11,278 bases of DNA from Planctomycetota bacterium. Lineage in GTDB: Bacteria; Planctomycetota; UBA1135; GCA-002686595. Made by a program: the position numbers and the translations under genes. Within the stretch, counting starts at the first letter, position 1. Every line of letters begins with the position of its first letter. The DNA is taken from contig JAQBVH010000038.1 of assembly GCA_027623615.1 (NCBI GenBank), positions 1 to 11,278 of the forward strand, given 5' to 3'. This document shows positions 1 through 6,636 of this stretch, piece after piece. Below the pieces are notes generated by a model, which was not told the origin of the DNA, searched no databases, and saw only the letters and a program-made list of their open reading frames with translations.

Positions 1-64
1 CCTCCGCCGCAAGAGCCCCGAGCGCTACACCGACATCGTGCAGAAGCTCGGCCTGCGGCGTTAG
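1..64 (+). CDS. rpsO: 30S ribosomal protein S15, C-terminal end only
   Basis: Twenty codons are visible in the frame beginning at base 2 and ending with TAG at 62-64. The encoded end reads LRRKSPERYTDIVQKLGLRR, which matches the very conserved S15 C-terminus (Escherichia coli S15 ends in a similar RYTQLIERLGLRR). S15 binds 16S rRNA early in assembly of the small-subunit platform. The call is strengthened by pnp lying next downstream, because rpsO-pnp is a widely conserved pair. The gene is truncated only because the window starts inside it. No intrinsic terminator follows, so read-through into pnp is likely. Confidence 0.92.
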   Translation, partial: LRRKSPERYTDIVQKLGLRR

Positions 65-131
65 ACGCAGGAATGACACTGCTGGTTTCCCCGCCGGACT
101 CGACGCCGACCATGCGTCCCTCCGGCTCACG

Positions 132-146
132 CCGCGAGGTTCGCGG
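132..146 (+). other. small stem-loop in pnp leader
   Basis: Bases 132-137 (CCGCGA) and 141-146 (TCGCGG) form a perfect 6-bp stem around a 3-base loop (GGT). It is GC-rich and short, so chance occurrence in this base composition is quite possible. No U-tract follows. Confidence 0.3.
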
Positions 147-240
147 ACGAAGGAGGATCGCCGCCGATGCGAGCCGTCCCCAGGGAGTCCATCAGCCCAG
201 CCTCGCGGAACACACGGCGCTTCGGCGCATCTCCATCCAT

Positions 241-280
241 CGCGGACCGCACCACCCAATCATCGGTAGTGCGGTCCGCG
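241..280 (+). promoter_or_regulatory. strong stem-loop in pnp leader, candidate RNA processing site
   Basis: Bases 241-252 (CGCGGACCGCAC) and 269-280 (GTGCGGTCCGCG) are exact reverse complements: a perfect 12-bp, mostly G-C stem with a 16-base loop (253-268). The following bases (CCATTTCGGG) contain no U-run, so it is not a typical intrinsic terminator. It lies about 120 bases upstream of the pnp start codon. A long perfect duplex in this position resembles the RNase III target through which pnp is autoregulated in E. coli. That analogy comes from gene order and structure, not from sequence similarity. Alternatives are an mRNA 3'-end stabiliser for rpsO or a factor-dependent terminator. Confidence 0.6.
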
Positions 281-311
281 CCATTTCGGGCTGCCCCGCC
301 CGGTCGAGGTC

Positions 312-332
312 GAGGGACCGAAACCGTCCCTC
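312..332 (+). other. second stem-loop in pnp leader
   Basis: GAGGGAC at 312-318 pairs exactly with GTCCCTC at 326-332 (7 bp, 7-base loop). A competing pairing is possible between CGGTC at 301-305 and GACCG at 316-320, so this stretch could switch between two folds. It sits between the strong 241-280 hairpin and the pnp start. Function is unknown. Confidence 0.35.
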
Positions 333-400
333 CCCGCGCCGGCTCGGGACCGCGGCCCATCCATTGACGTAATTTAGACGAAGAGAAAGAAACCAGTCTC

Positions 401-2701
401 ATGACGACACCTGTGCGCGTGGAGCGCGAGATCGCGGGAGTCCGCATCGCGCTCGAAACTGGCCAAGTGGCCCGCCAAGCCGGCGGCTCGGTGATCACCA
501 CCCTCGGCGACAGCAAGACCTTCGCTGCAGTGACCTCCGGCGGCTCCCGGGAAGACCTCCCCTTCTTCCCCCTGCTCTGCGACTACCGCGAGAAGACCGA
601 GGCCGCGGGCAAGATCCCCGGCGGCTTCTTCAAGCGCGAGGGCCGGCCGACGACCAAGGAAATCCTGACCATGCGCATGATCGACCGCTCGATCAGGCCC
701 ATGTTCCCCGATGGGTTCAAGGAGGATGTCCAGGTCCTCACCCACGCCATGCAGTACGACGGTGAGAACAACACCGACATCTGCGCGATGATCGGCGCCT
801 TCGCCGCCGTGCGCCTCTCAGGGCTGCCCTTCGAGACCACCCTCGGCGCCGTTCGCATCGGCTACGTGGACGGCGAGATGATCGCCTTCCCGCACGACGA
901 AGTGCGCCGCACCTCCTCACGCCTCGACCTGGTCGTCTCCGGCCACAAGAACGCGATCGGCATGGTCGAGTCCTCGGCCAAGGAGCTGACGGAGGAGGAG
1001 ATGATCGACGCTCTCGAGCTGGCCCACAACACGGTCCGCGAGGTCGTGGAGCTGATCGACGAGCTGATCGACGCCGTCGGCGTGACCCAGCGGGCGTACA
1101 CGACCCCCGAGGTCGACACGGAGCTGCGCGACAAGGTGTTCAGCTACCAGGACCAGCTGATGGCGGCCATCCGCATCGACGGCAAGCACGAGCGCGACGC
1201 CGCTGCCAGCGGGGTCAAGGACAAGGTCTTGGCGGACCTGACCGCGGGCCTCTCCGACGATGAGCTCGGCGCCCGCACTTCCGCCGTGAAGGGCTTCTTC
1301 GGAGACCTGAAGAAGAAGACCGAGCGTGCCTGCATCCTCGAGGGCAAGCGCGTCGATGGTCGCGCCCCCGGCGACATCCGCACGATCACGATCGTGCCGG
1401 ACTTCGTCCAGCGTCACCACGGCTCGTCCCTGTTCACCCGCGGCGAGACCCAGGCCCTCGTGTCCTGCACCCTCGGCACCCCCGACGACGAGCAGATCAT
1501 CGACGGGATCGAGCCGGAGTACCGCAAGCACTTCTACCTGCACTACAACTTCCCGCCGTACTCGGTGGGTGAGACCCGCCGCATCATGGGCCCGGGTCGC
1601 CGGGAGATCGGCCACGGCATGCTCGCCGAGCGCGCCCTGAGCGCCGTGCTGCCCGCCAAGGAGCGCTTCCCCTACACGATCCGAATCGTGTCGGACATCA
1701 CCGAGTCGAACGGCTCCTCGTCGATGGCCAGCGTCTGCGGCGGTTGCCTCGCGCTGATGTGCGCCGGCGTGCCGATCAGCCAGCCCGTGGCGGGTATCGC
1801 CATGGGTCTGGTCAAGGACGGTGACCAGACCGTGATCCTGAGTGACATCCTCGGCTCCGAGGACCACTGCGGTGACATGGACTTCAAGGTGGCTGGCTCC
1901 GGCGTGGGCATCACCGCTCTGCAGATGGACATCAAGATCAAGGGCGTCAGCCGGGAGCTGCTCACGCGCGCCCTCGAGCAGGCCCGCTTGGGTCGGGTGC
2001 ACATCCTGCGTTGCATGTTGGACGCCGTGGCGCAGCCGCGCGCGACGATCTCCGACTACGCGCCGCGCATGGAGACGGTCAAGATCCCCGGCGACAAGAT
2101 CGGCTTCCTGATCGGCCCCGGAGGCAAGAACATCAAGGCCCTGCAGGCCACCTACGAGGTGCGTGTTTCGATCCTCGACGACGAGGGCAACGTGCAGGTG
2201 TTCGGCACCGACGCGGCCAAGGTCAAGGCTTGCAAGGACGCGATCGTCGCCTCGTGCGAGACCCCCGAGATCGGCTCTCGCTACAAGGGCACCGTCCGCA
2301 GCGTGCGGGACTTCGGTGCCTTCATCGAGATCCTCCCCGGCGTGGAGGGTCTGTGCCACATCTCCGAGCTCGCCGAGGGCTTCGTCGGTCAGGTGACCGA
2401 CGTGGTCAACGTCGGTGACGAGATCGAGGTCGAGATCATCAACGTCGACGACCGCGGCAAGGTGAAGGTCAGCCACAAGGTGACCCTGCCCGGAGCCGAG
2501 CGCTCCGAGGGCGGTGACCGTGACCGTGGAGGCAACCGGGACCGCGGACGCGACCAGGATCGTGAGCGCGGACCCCGCGGTGATCGGGACCGCGGTGGGG
2601 ACCGTGACGGAGGCGGCGACGACCGACGGCCCCGTCGAGGCCGCCGCGGGGGCGGCGGCAGCAGCCGCCGCAGCAGCGATCGCCAGCCCGCGGAAAGCTG
2701 A
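401..2701 (+). CDS. pnp: polyribonucleotide nucleotidyltransferase (PNPase)
   Basis: PNPase is a trimeric 3'-to-5' exoribonuclease that degrades RNA by phosphorolysis to nucleoside diphosphates and can also add tails. The 766-residue protein has the full family order: RNase PH core 1 (about 10-140, with the RNA-contact motif FFKREGRP at 76-83), a helical linker, RNase PH core 2 (about 315-545), a KH domain with GPGG at 572-575, and an S1 domain from about 625 to 695. In core 2 the motif [13 protein letters not shown] keeps the acidic residues D488 and D494, equivalent to the E. coli metal and catalytic residues D486 and D492; [16 protein letters not shown] is also intact. Residues 698-766 form an extra Arg/Asp/Gly-rich tail. 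The ATG at 401 fits the family N-terminus; only a weak purine-rich stretch (381-390) precedes it. rpsO lies upstream and a strong terminator downstream. Confidence 0.99.
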   Translation: MTTPVRVEREIAGVRIALETGQVARQAGGSVITTLGDSKTFAAVTSGGSREDLPFFPLLCDYREKTEAAGKIPGGFFKREGRPTTKEILTMRMIDRSIRPMFPDGFKEDVQVLTHAMQYDGENNTDICAMIGAFAAVRLSGLPFETTLGAVRIGYVDGEMIAFPHDEVRRTSSRLDLVVSGHKNAIGMVESSAKELTEEEMIDALELAHNTVREVVELIDELIDAVGVTQRAYTTPEVDTELRDKVFSYQDQLMAAIRIDGKHERDAAASGVKDKVLADLTAGLSDDELGARTSAVKGFFGDLKKKTERACILEGKRVDGRAPGDIRTITIVPDFVQRHHGSSLFTRGETQALVSCTLGTPDDEQIIDGIEPEYRKHFYLHYNFPPYSVGETRRIMGPGRREIGHGMLAERALSAVLPAKERFPYTIRIVSDITESNGSSSMASVCGGCLALMCAGVPISQPVAGIAMGLVKDGDQTVILSDILGSEDHCGDMDFKVAGSGVGITALQMDIKIKGVSRELLTRALEQARLGRVHILRCMLDAVAQPRATISDYAPRMETVKIPGDKIGFLIGPGGKNIKALQATYEVRVSILDDEGNVQVFGTDAAKVKACKDAIVASCETPEIGSRYKGTVRSVRDFGAFIEILPGVEGLCHISELAEGFVGQVTDVVNVGDEIEVEIINVDDRGKVKVSHKVTLPGAERSEGGDRDRGGNRDRGRDQDRERGPRGDRDRGGDRDGGGDDRRPRRGRRGGGGSSRRSSDRQPAES
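2492..2698 (+). other. region encoding Arg/Asp/Gly-rich disordered tail of PNPase
   Basis: These bases encode residues 698-766 of PNPase, beyond the S1 domain. The stretch is made of imperfect repeats such as [21 protein letters not shown] and [13 protein letters not shown], then a more basic [12 protein letters not shown] segment and a Ser/Arg-rich end. It has almost no hydrophobic residues, so it should be disordered. Many PNPases stop soon after S1 or have a short tail. Such RGG/RD tails are typical of RNA-binding or partner-binding extensions in general; the partner here is not evident. Confidence 0.85.
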
Positions 2702-2719
2702 TCCTCACCGTTGAATTCT

Positions 2720-2762
2720 GAAGAGGCCCGCAGCGCTTGGCGTTGCGGGCCTCTTCTGTTTT
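2720..2762 (+). terminator. rho-independent terminator after pnp
   Basis: Arms 2720-2735 and 2741-2756 pair over 16 bp, with a single G-U wobble, around a 5-base loop (CTTGG). The tract TGTTTT follows at 2757-2762. It starts 18 bases after the pnp stop codon and is the clearest terminator in the window, marking the end of the rpsO-pnp transcription unit. Confidence 0.93.
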
Positions 2763-2880
2763 GACGTGCCAGGCTTGGCTTGCGGCCCGTCGAAATCCGA
2801 AGGCAATGACGTCCCCCCTCCCACGGTTTGCGTACTGATTCCTGTGACGGAGTGTTTTCCGAGATTCTGCCAAGCGCAGA

Positions 2881-2909
2881 TTCACTCGGAGACGTCAAGT
2901 CGGTACAAC
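2881..2909 (+). promoter_or_regulatory. possible sigma70-type promoter for the small exported protein
   Basis: TTCACT (2881-2886) and TACAAC (2904-2909) are separated by 17 bases. Each matches its consensus hexamer at four of six positions. The pair lies in the 252-base gap between the pnp terminator and the start at 3015, which must contain a promoter if that gene has its own transcript. The match is weak; I see nothing else convincing in the gap. Confidence 0.25.
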
Positions 2910-3014
2910 CAGCTTCAACGAGTCCAGCCGGATCGACCCGTGGGGCCTCCCCCGCAAGCAGGCGGAGGAGTCGGGTTGTGTCGGTCATCGCCAAGCAAGA
3001 GAGAACAAGTCGCC

Positions 3015-3476
3015 ATGCGACCCATCACCATGATCCTGGCTGCCACTGCCCTGGCGGCCACGGCCATGGCGCAAACCCCTGCGCCTGCGGCCATCCCGAG
3101 CTCCGAACAAGTTCGGTTCGTTGACGACGACGGTCGAGGGACCGCCTACATCGTCGACAAGAGCGACAACATCTGCGGCCTGGACGAGCCACGTGCCCTG
3201 TCCAACCCGGCGAAGGTCGACTACGAGGCGCTCCTCGAGGCCACCGCGGAGGTCAAGGAGATCCACAAGCGTCGCATCGACCCGGAATCGGCCAAGGGCA
3301 TCAAGCTGATGACCGAGGCCCGTCGCAAGGTCCTGGCCGCGTGCGACAGTGTGCGCTCCGACGAGGGCTACTGCTCGATCTGGAAGAAGATCAGCCGCCG
3401 CGACAAGACCCCGATCGACGACATCACCGCCAAGGTCAAGTCCAAGATCGATGACGACCAGGTCGACCCGGCCTGA
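3015..3476 (+). CDS. small exported protein of unknown function
   Basis: The gene encodes 153 residues. The N-terminus is a clear Sec signal peptide: MRPITM, a hydrophobic Ala/Leu core, then an A-M-A box with likely cleavage after residue 19, followed by a Pro/Ala linker. This supports the ATG at 3015 although the frame stays open upstream to 2766. The purine-rich AGAGAGAA upstream can serve as a ribosome-binding site. The mature part has about 130 hydrophilic, mostly helical-looking residues, rich in Lys, Asp and Glu, with three cysteines (54, 110, 120). The second half (from about residue 76, EVKEIHKRRIDPESAKG, to the IDDITAKVKSKI segment) faintly recalls the pattern of DUF1318/YdbL-type periplasmic proteins, but I cannot confirm that by eye. 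The product is probably periplasmic. It stands alone between a terminator and a hairpin, so it looks monocistronic. Function is not recognised. Confidence 0.8.
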   Translation: MRPITMILAATALAATAMAQTPAPAAIPSSEQVRFVDDDGRGTAYIVDKSDNICGLDEPRALSNPAKVDYEALLEATAEVKEIHKRRIDPESAKGIKLMTEARRKVLAACDSVRSDEGYCSIWKKISRRDKTPIDDITAKVKSKIDDDQVDPA

Positions 3477-3481
3477 GAGGC

Positions 3482-3502
3482 CGAGCCCGAGCATCGGGCT
3501 CG
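3482..3502 (+). terminator. terminator-like hairpin after the exported protein gene
   Basis: CGAGCCCGA (3482-3490) and TCGGGCTCG (3494-3502) form a perfect 9-bp stem with a 3-base loop, beginning 6 bases after the stop codon at 3474-3476. No U-tract follows, so termination may be weak or the hairpin may protect the 3' end. A further 6-bp GC stem lies at 3527-3546. The rest of the 269-base gap to 3745 shows no gene. It has a TAGGCT (3686-3691) that could be a -10 element and a GGAGGT (3714-3719) that is too far from the next start to act as its Shine-Dalgarno. Confidence 0.5.
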
Positions 3503-3745
3503 CTAGGGCGCTCCGCTGGTCCATCCCGCCCCGGGAAGCAGGGGCGCCACCATCGGGGCTGCGCTCGTCGCTTCTCGGCTGCGACGTACCGCGGGTCTGG
3601 TGCGGTCTCCCCTCCGGGCGGTCGGGGGGCGGCGGCACGCCCAAGTCTGACCGAGGCCGCGATCGAACCGCGCGGCCCCATGCGGTAGGCTCCCTGGATC
3701 GGGGAGCGGCACCGGAGGTCGGACCAACCCGCCCCCCGGCTTGAC

Positions 3746-5137
3746 GTGCACCTTCGTTCCCACACCCCAGACCGCTACCGACTCCTCACCTGCCAGCTCC
3801 TGGTGCTGCTGGGGCTGGGCGCCTGCGTGGGCTCCGAGCCCGAGTCGGAGATCGATCCCCTGTTCGAGGCACTCGCCGAACGCGGCGCGCCGCTCGACTC
3901 GGTGGACGACTTCGACGAGGACGCCTACCTCGAGGCCCTCGAGGCCGAGTACGCCGACCTCGAGGCTTCCGCGGCCGGCCAGGATGACGAGCCGATCTCG
4001 CCCTTTGCCGAGTTCGGCTCGCGCATCCAGGTCTACGACTCGGGCTTCATCGCGAAGACCTTCCACTTCCCGCTCGGGACAGGGGAGAAGGCGCTCCAGC
4101 TCCTGCGGGACTACGGCGGGCTGAACGTGCACGCGGTGTTCGACAAGGAGAACAGCACGCCGCCCGAGCACCCCCAGGCGCCCGACGCCGTCGTCCTGCA
4201 CCTGCTCGAGGGCTTCGACAAGGAGGCCTTCTCCGCGCCGCGCAGCCAGAACCTCGATCCTCCGACGCCGATCCCCCTGGCGGACGTGCTCATCGTCACT
4301 GCGATGCCCGGACCCCTGCGCCGGATACAGGACTTCGTCCACACGTTCATCAGCGACGTCCGGCAGATCGAGATCGAGGCCAAGATCGTGGAGGTCTCCA
4401 CGCGCCGCTCACTCGACTACGGCATCCGGCCCATCGACGACGCTACGCCGATCTTCGGCTTACCCAACGCGGGCAGCCTGGTCAACTCGGTCGACTTCTC
4501 CTTCGGCAACACGGTCGAGGCCAGCGAGGCGATCTTCAAGGTGGCTTCGGTCTTCGACGGCGTCGAGTTCAACGCCCTGCTCGAGCTGGTCGCCCAGCGT
4601 GAAGAGGTGTCGATCATCTCGCGCCCCAAGGTGGCGGTGCGCGAGGGGGCGCGAGCGGAGGTGCGTACGACCAAGAAGATCCCCTTCTTCAAGGTCAGCG
4701 CGATCAACGCGAGCGGCAACTTCACGACCAACCTGGACTTCGTGGACGTGGGCGTGCAGATGTACGTGATCCCGAGGGTGATCGGCCGCGACACGATCAT
4801 CCTGAACATCGACGTCGAGGCCTCCCAGCAGACGGGCACGGCCGTGGCTTTGACGCAGGGCTCGGAGGACAACACCTCGGTGGTGACCGTGCCCGAGATC
4901 TCCAAGCGGCGGACGACGACCACGGTGCGCCTCGAACCCGGGCAGGCCATCATCCTCGGCGGCCTGATCACCGAGCGGAAGCTCGAGCGCGAGCGGAAGA
5001 TCCCCTTCCTGGGCGACATCCCGCTGCTCGGGAACCTGTTCCGCAACTCCTTCACGGAGTCGCGGCAGACCAACGTCCTCTTCTTCATCCGCCCGCGCAT
5101 CCTGCAGGGCTTCGACCTGAACGCGGAGGGGTTCTGA
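3746..5137 (+). CDS. short secretin-domain outer-membrane lipoprotein, copy 1
   Basis: The 463-residue product has a lipoprotein signal peptide with lipobox L-G-A-C and the modified cysteine at residue 27. Then come an acidic region (about 30-75), one N-domain-like segment (about 75-205), and a C-terminal secretin domain (PF00263 type, about 206-455). Hallmarks visible are RQIEIEAKIVEV (206-217), ISRPKVAVREG, VPEIS (382-386), LEPGQAIILGGL, and GDIPLLGNLFR (423-433) followed by TNVLFFIRPRIL. Secretins form large gated outer-membrane rings in type II and III secretion and type IV pili. Typical GspD or PilQ proteins are longer and carry several N domains, so this is a short form. GTG at 3746 is the only start that keeps the signal peptide; no Shine-Dalgarno is well placed. 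The stop overlaps the next start by one base (TGATG), so translation of the two secretin genes is probably coupled. Confidence 0.9.
   Translation: MHLRSHTPDRYRLLTCQLLVLLGLGACVGSEPESEIDPLFEALAERGAPLDSVDDFDEDAYLEALEAEYADLEASAAGQDDEPISPFAEFGSRIQVYDSGFIAKTFHFPLGTGEKALQLLRDYGGLNVHAVFDKENSTPPEHPQAPDAVVLHLLEGFDKEAFSAPRSQNLDPPTPIPLADVLIVTAMPGPLRRIQDFVHTFISDVRQIEIEAKIVEVSTRRSLDYGIRPIDDATPIFGLPNAGSLVNSVDFSFGNTVEASEAIFKVASVFDGVEFNALLELVAQREEVSIISRPKVAVREGARAEVRTTKKIPFFKVSAINASGNFTTNLDFVDVGVQMYVIPRVIGRDTIILNIDVEASQQTGTAVALTQGSEDNTSVVTVPEISKRRTTTTVRLEPGQAIILGGLITERKLERERKIPFLGDIPLLGNLFRNSFTESRQTNVLFFIRPRILQGFDLNAEGF
4361..4389 (+). repeat. direct repeat, copy in first secretin gene
   Basis: These 29 bases are identical to 5755-5783 in the next gene and encode the same RQIEIEAKI segment in both. 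It is the longest exact shared stretch I noticed. Near-identical stretches also occur where both encode FDGVEFNALLELV and TNVLFFIRPRILQG. The repeats are remnants of the gene duplication, not a mobile element. Confidence 0.85.
5125..5131 (+). promoter_or_regulatory. ribosome-binding site of the second secretin gene
   Basis: GGAGGGG ends 5 bases before the ATG at 5137 and lies inside the last codons of the first secretin gene. It is the best Shine-Dalgarno in the window. With the one-base stop/start overlap it argues for efficient co-expression of the two secretin proteins. Confidence 0.7.
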
Positions 5138-6519
5138 TGCGACGCACACTCCTCAGCCTCGCGCTGTTGACCTGCGTCGGCTGTCGCATGACGGGTGAGA
5201 CGCCCAAGAAGCGCAACGAGGAGATCAACCGCGCCCTCCTCGAGCGCCTCACCGAGGAGACGCTGACTCCAGTCGAGGACTTCGACGACCAGAGCTACTT
5301 CGACCAGATCGAGCGCCTCTACGCCGACCGCATACCCGAGCCGGACCCGCTCGAGCTCCTGGACCCCTCGGTCGACCACGGCGCGGCGCCGCTCAACCCG
5401 TACCTGCTCCTGGGTGACGGCATCTGGCCGGTGGGGGACGAGTACTTCGTGAAGGCGTACGCCTTCCCCGTGGGCATGGGCATGCAGTTCCAGCAGCTCG
5501 CCCTGACCTATGCGCCTTTCCCGGTGGTCGAAGCCTCGGGCGGAGCCGGCCTGCCGGCGGTCGAGGACCAGGATCCCGAAGCAGCGGTCATGGACCTGCG
5601 CCTCAACTTCGACGCCGAGGCCTTCAGCCCCACGCGCAACGCGGCGATCACGAGCCCGAAAATGGTGCCGCTCGCGGACTGGATCTTGGTGCGCGCCAAG
5701 CCCGAGGTGCTGCTCGAGGTTGAGCAGTTCTTCGACCTGTTCGCAGCCGAGAAGCGGCAGATCGAGATCGAGGCCAAGATCGTCGAGGTCACGACCTCGG
5801 ACTCCTTCGACTGGGGCATCCGGCCGATCAATGGCGGCACGCCGATCTTCAAGCTCCCCAACGACGGGTCGCTGGTCAACGCGATCGACTACTCCTTCGG
5901 CAACACGGTGGACGCGGGCGAGGCGTTGTTCGGGGTCAGCTCGGTCTTCGACGGGGTCGAGTTCAACGCTCTCCTCGAGCTGGTCTCCCACCACGAGAAC
6001 GTGTCGATCATCTCGCGTCCCAAGGTCGCGGTGCGCGAGGGAGCCCCGGCGGACATCGTCAACACGACCCAGATCCCGTTCTTCCTGATCAACTCGATCA
6101 ACTCCGCCGGCAACTTCACGACCACGCTGTCGTTCCAGAACGTCGGGACGCAGATGTACATCGTCCCGCGGGTGATCGGAGAGGACACGATCATCCTCGA
6201 CATCGACATCGAGGTCTCCCAGGAGACCGGCACGGCGGTGACCTTTGCCCAGGGCGGGGACGGCCCAGTGATCTCGGTGCCCGAGATCTCGACCCGCATC
6301 GCGCGCACGATCGTCCGCCTCCAACCCGGGCAGGCCGTCATCCTCGGAGGGTTGATCTCCGAGCGCACCGCAATCCGCGAGACGCGCATGCCGATCCTGG
6401 CCGACATCCCCCTTCTCGGGGCCCTGTTCCGTAGCGAGTTCCGCTCCCAGGAGCAGACGAACGTGCTGTTCTTCATCCGGCCCCGGATCCTCCAGGGCAT
6501 CGACTTCGAGAACTTCTAG
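5137..6519 (+). CDS. short secretin-domain outer-membrane lipoprotein, copy 2
   Basis: The 460-residue product is a paralogue of the preceding protein. It has a short hydrophobic signal (LLSLALLTCVGC) with a probable lipidated cysteine at residue 16, though the cysteine at -3 is atypical for a lipobox. An acidic, variable N-terminal region follows (sharing an ED/DDFD motif with copy 1), then an N-domain-like segment up to about 205, and the secretin domain to the end. Matching landmarks fall almost in register with copy 1: RQIEIEAKIVEV at 207, VPEIS at 381, ADIPLLGALFR at 422. By eye the C-terminal half is about two thirds identical between copies, while the N-terminal half has diverged strongly. 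This suggests tandem duplication with the ring-forming part under constraint, possibly giving a mixed ring. The start overlaps the upstream stop by one base. No terminator follows; the 117-base gap to the GspK-like gene has only weak GC hairpins. Confidence 0.9.
   Translation: MRRTLLSLALLTCVGCRMTGETPKKRNEEINRALLERLTEETLTPVEDFDDQSYFDQIERLYADRIPEPDPLELLDPSVDHGAAPLNPYLLLGDGIWPVGDEYFVKAYAFPVGMGMQFQQLALTYAPFPVVEASGGAGLPAVEDQDPEAAVMDLRLNFDAEAFSPTRNAAITSPKMVPLADWILVRAKPEVLLEVEQFFDLFAAEKRQIEIEAKIVEVTTSDSFDWGIRPINGGTPIFKLPNDGSLVNAIDYSFGNTVDAGEALFGVSSVFDGVEFNALLELVSHHENVSIISRPKVAVREGAPADIVNTTQIPFFLINSINSAGNFTTTLSFQNVGTQMYIVPRVIGEDTIILDIDIEVSQETGTAVTFAQGGDGPVISVPEISTRIARTIVRLQPGQAVILGGLISERTAIRETRMPILADIPLLGALFRSEFRSQEQTNVLFFIRPRILQGIDFENF
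5755..5783 (+). repeat. direct repeat, copy in second secretin gene
   Basis: Exact 29-base match to 4361-4389, encoding the same residues at the start of the conserved secretin half. See the partner copy for interpretation. Confidence 0.85.
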
Positions 6520-6617
6520 GCGCCCCGCGCCGCACCCGGCCAGGGCCCGCCGGAGGGCCGCGGAAGGGGGGCAAGTTCCGGCGCGGGAGAGGGGAAGACG
6601 CCGGCCCGCGGGTCGTC

Positions 6618-6623
6618 TACGCT
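6618..6623 (+). promoter_or_regulatory. possible -10 element upstream of the gspK-like gene
   Basis: TACGCT fits the TANNNT pattern of a sigma70 -10 box and sits 13 bases before the ATG at 6637. No -35 box is recognisable and no Shine-Dalgarno lies between it and the start. If real, the transcript leader would be only a few bases long. Weak evidence. Confidence 0.2.
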
Positions 6624-6636
6624 GCTCCACGCTCCC

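Larger units (their letters stand above)
65..400 (+). promoter_or_regulatory. rpsO-pnp spacer and pnp leader (non-coding)
   Basis: This 336-base gap carries no convincing gene. The short open frames crossing it on both strands have low-complexity Arg/Pro/Ser-rich translations and no ribosome-binding sites. It holds three inverted repeats (132-146, 241-280, 312-332). Bases 361-395 are a short A-rich stretch in otherwise GC-rich DNA, immediately before the pnp start. No T-tract follows any hairpin, so none looks like a rho-independent terminator. In enterobacteria the equivalent spacer holds a hairpin cut by RNase III, through which PNPase represses its own synthesis. A comparable role here is inference. 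I see no confident sigma70 promoter; a TTGACG at 364-369 has no good -10 partner. Confidence 0.55.

Noticed and set aside
73..372. 99-codon open frame in the rpsO-pnp spacer
   Set aside because: Low-complexity Arg/Ser/Pro translation, no ribosome-binding site, and it runs through the strong hairpin of the leader.
917..2476. 519-codon open frame on the minus strand opposite pnp
   Set aside because: It is a shadow of GC-rich pnp codons. Its translation is a repetitive Asp/Leu/Val/His-rich string without domain structure, and the plus-strand PNPase is unquestionable.
2766..3014. Upstream extension of the small exported protein from a GTG at 2766
   Set aside because: The start would touch the pnp terminator and add 83 residues without structure before a perfect signal peptide starting at 3015.
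3645..3690. Possible minus-strand tRNA suggested by a T-loop-like GATCGAACC at 3661-3669
   Set aside because: The flanking bases do not form a proper 5-bp T stem, and no acceptor or anticodon arms can be paired around it; only a 6-bp GC hairpin is present.
4417..6630. 737-codon open frame on the minus strand opposite both secretin genes
   Set aside because: It is an antisense shadow of the duplicated secretin genes. Its apparent internal repeats merely mirror the paralogy, and the plus-strand motifs are strong.
6520..6636. Terminator between the second secretin gene and the gspK-like gene
   Set aside because: Only short GC palindromes such as GGCCC/GGGCC around 6550 are present, with no T-tract, and the base composition alone explains them.
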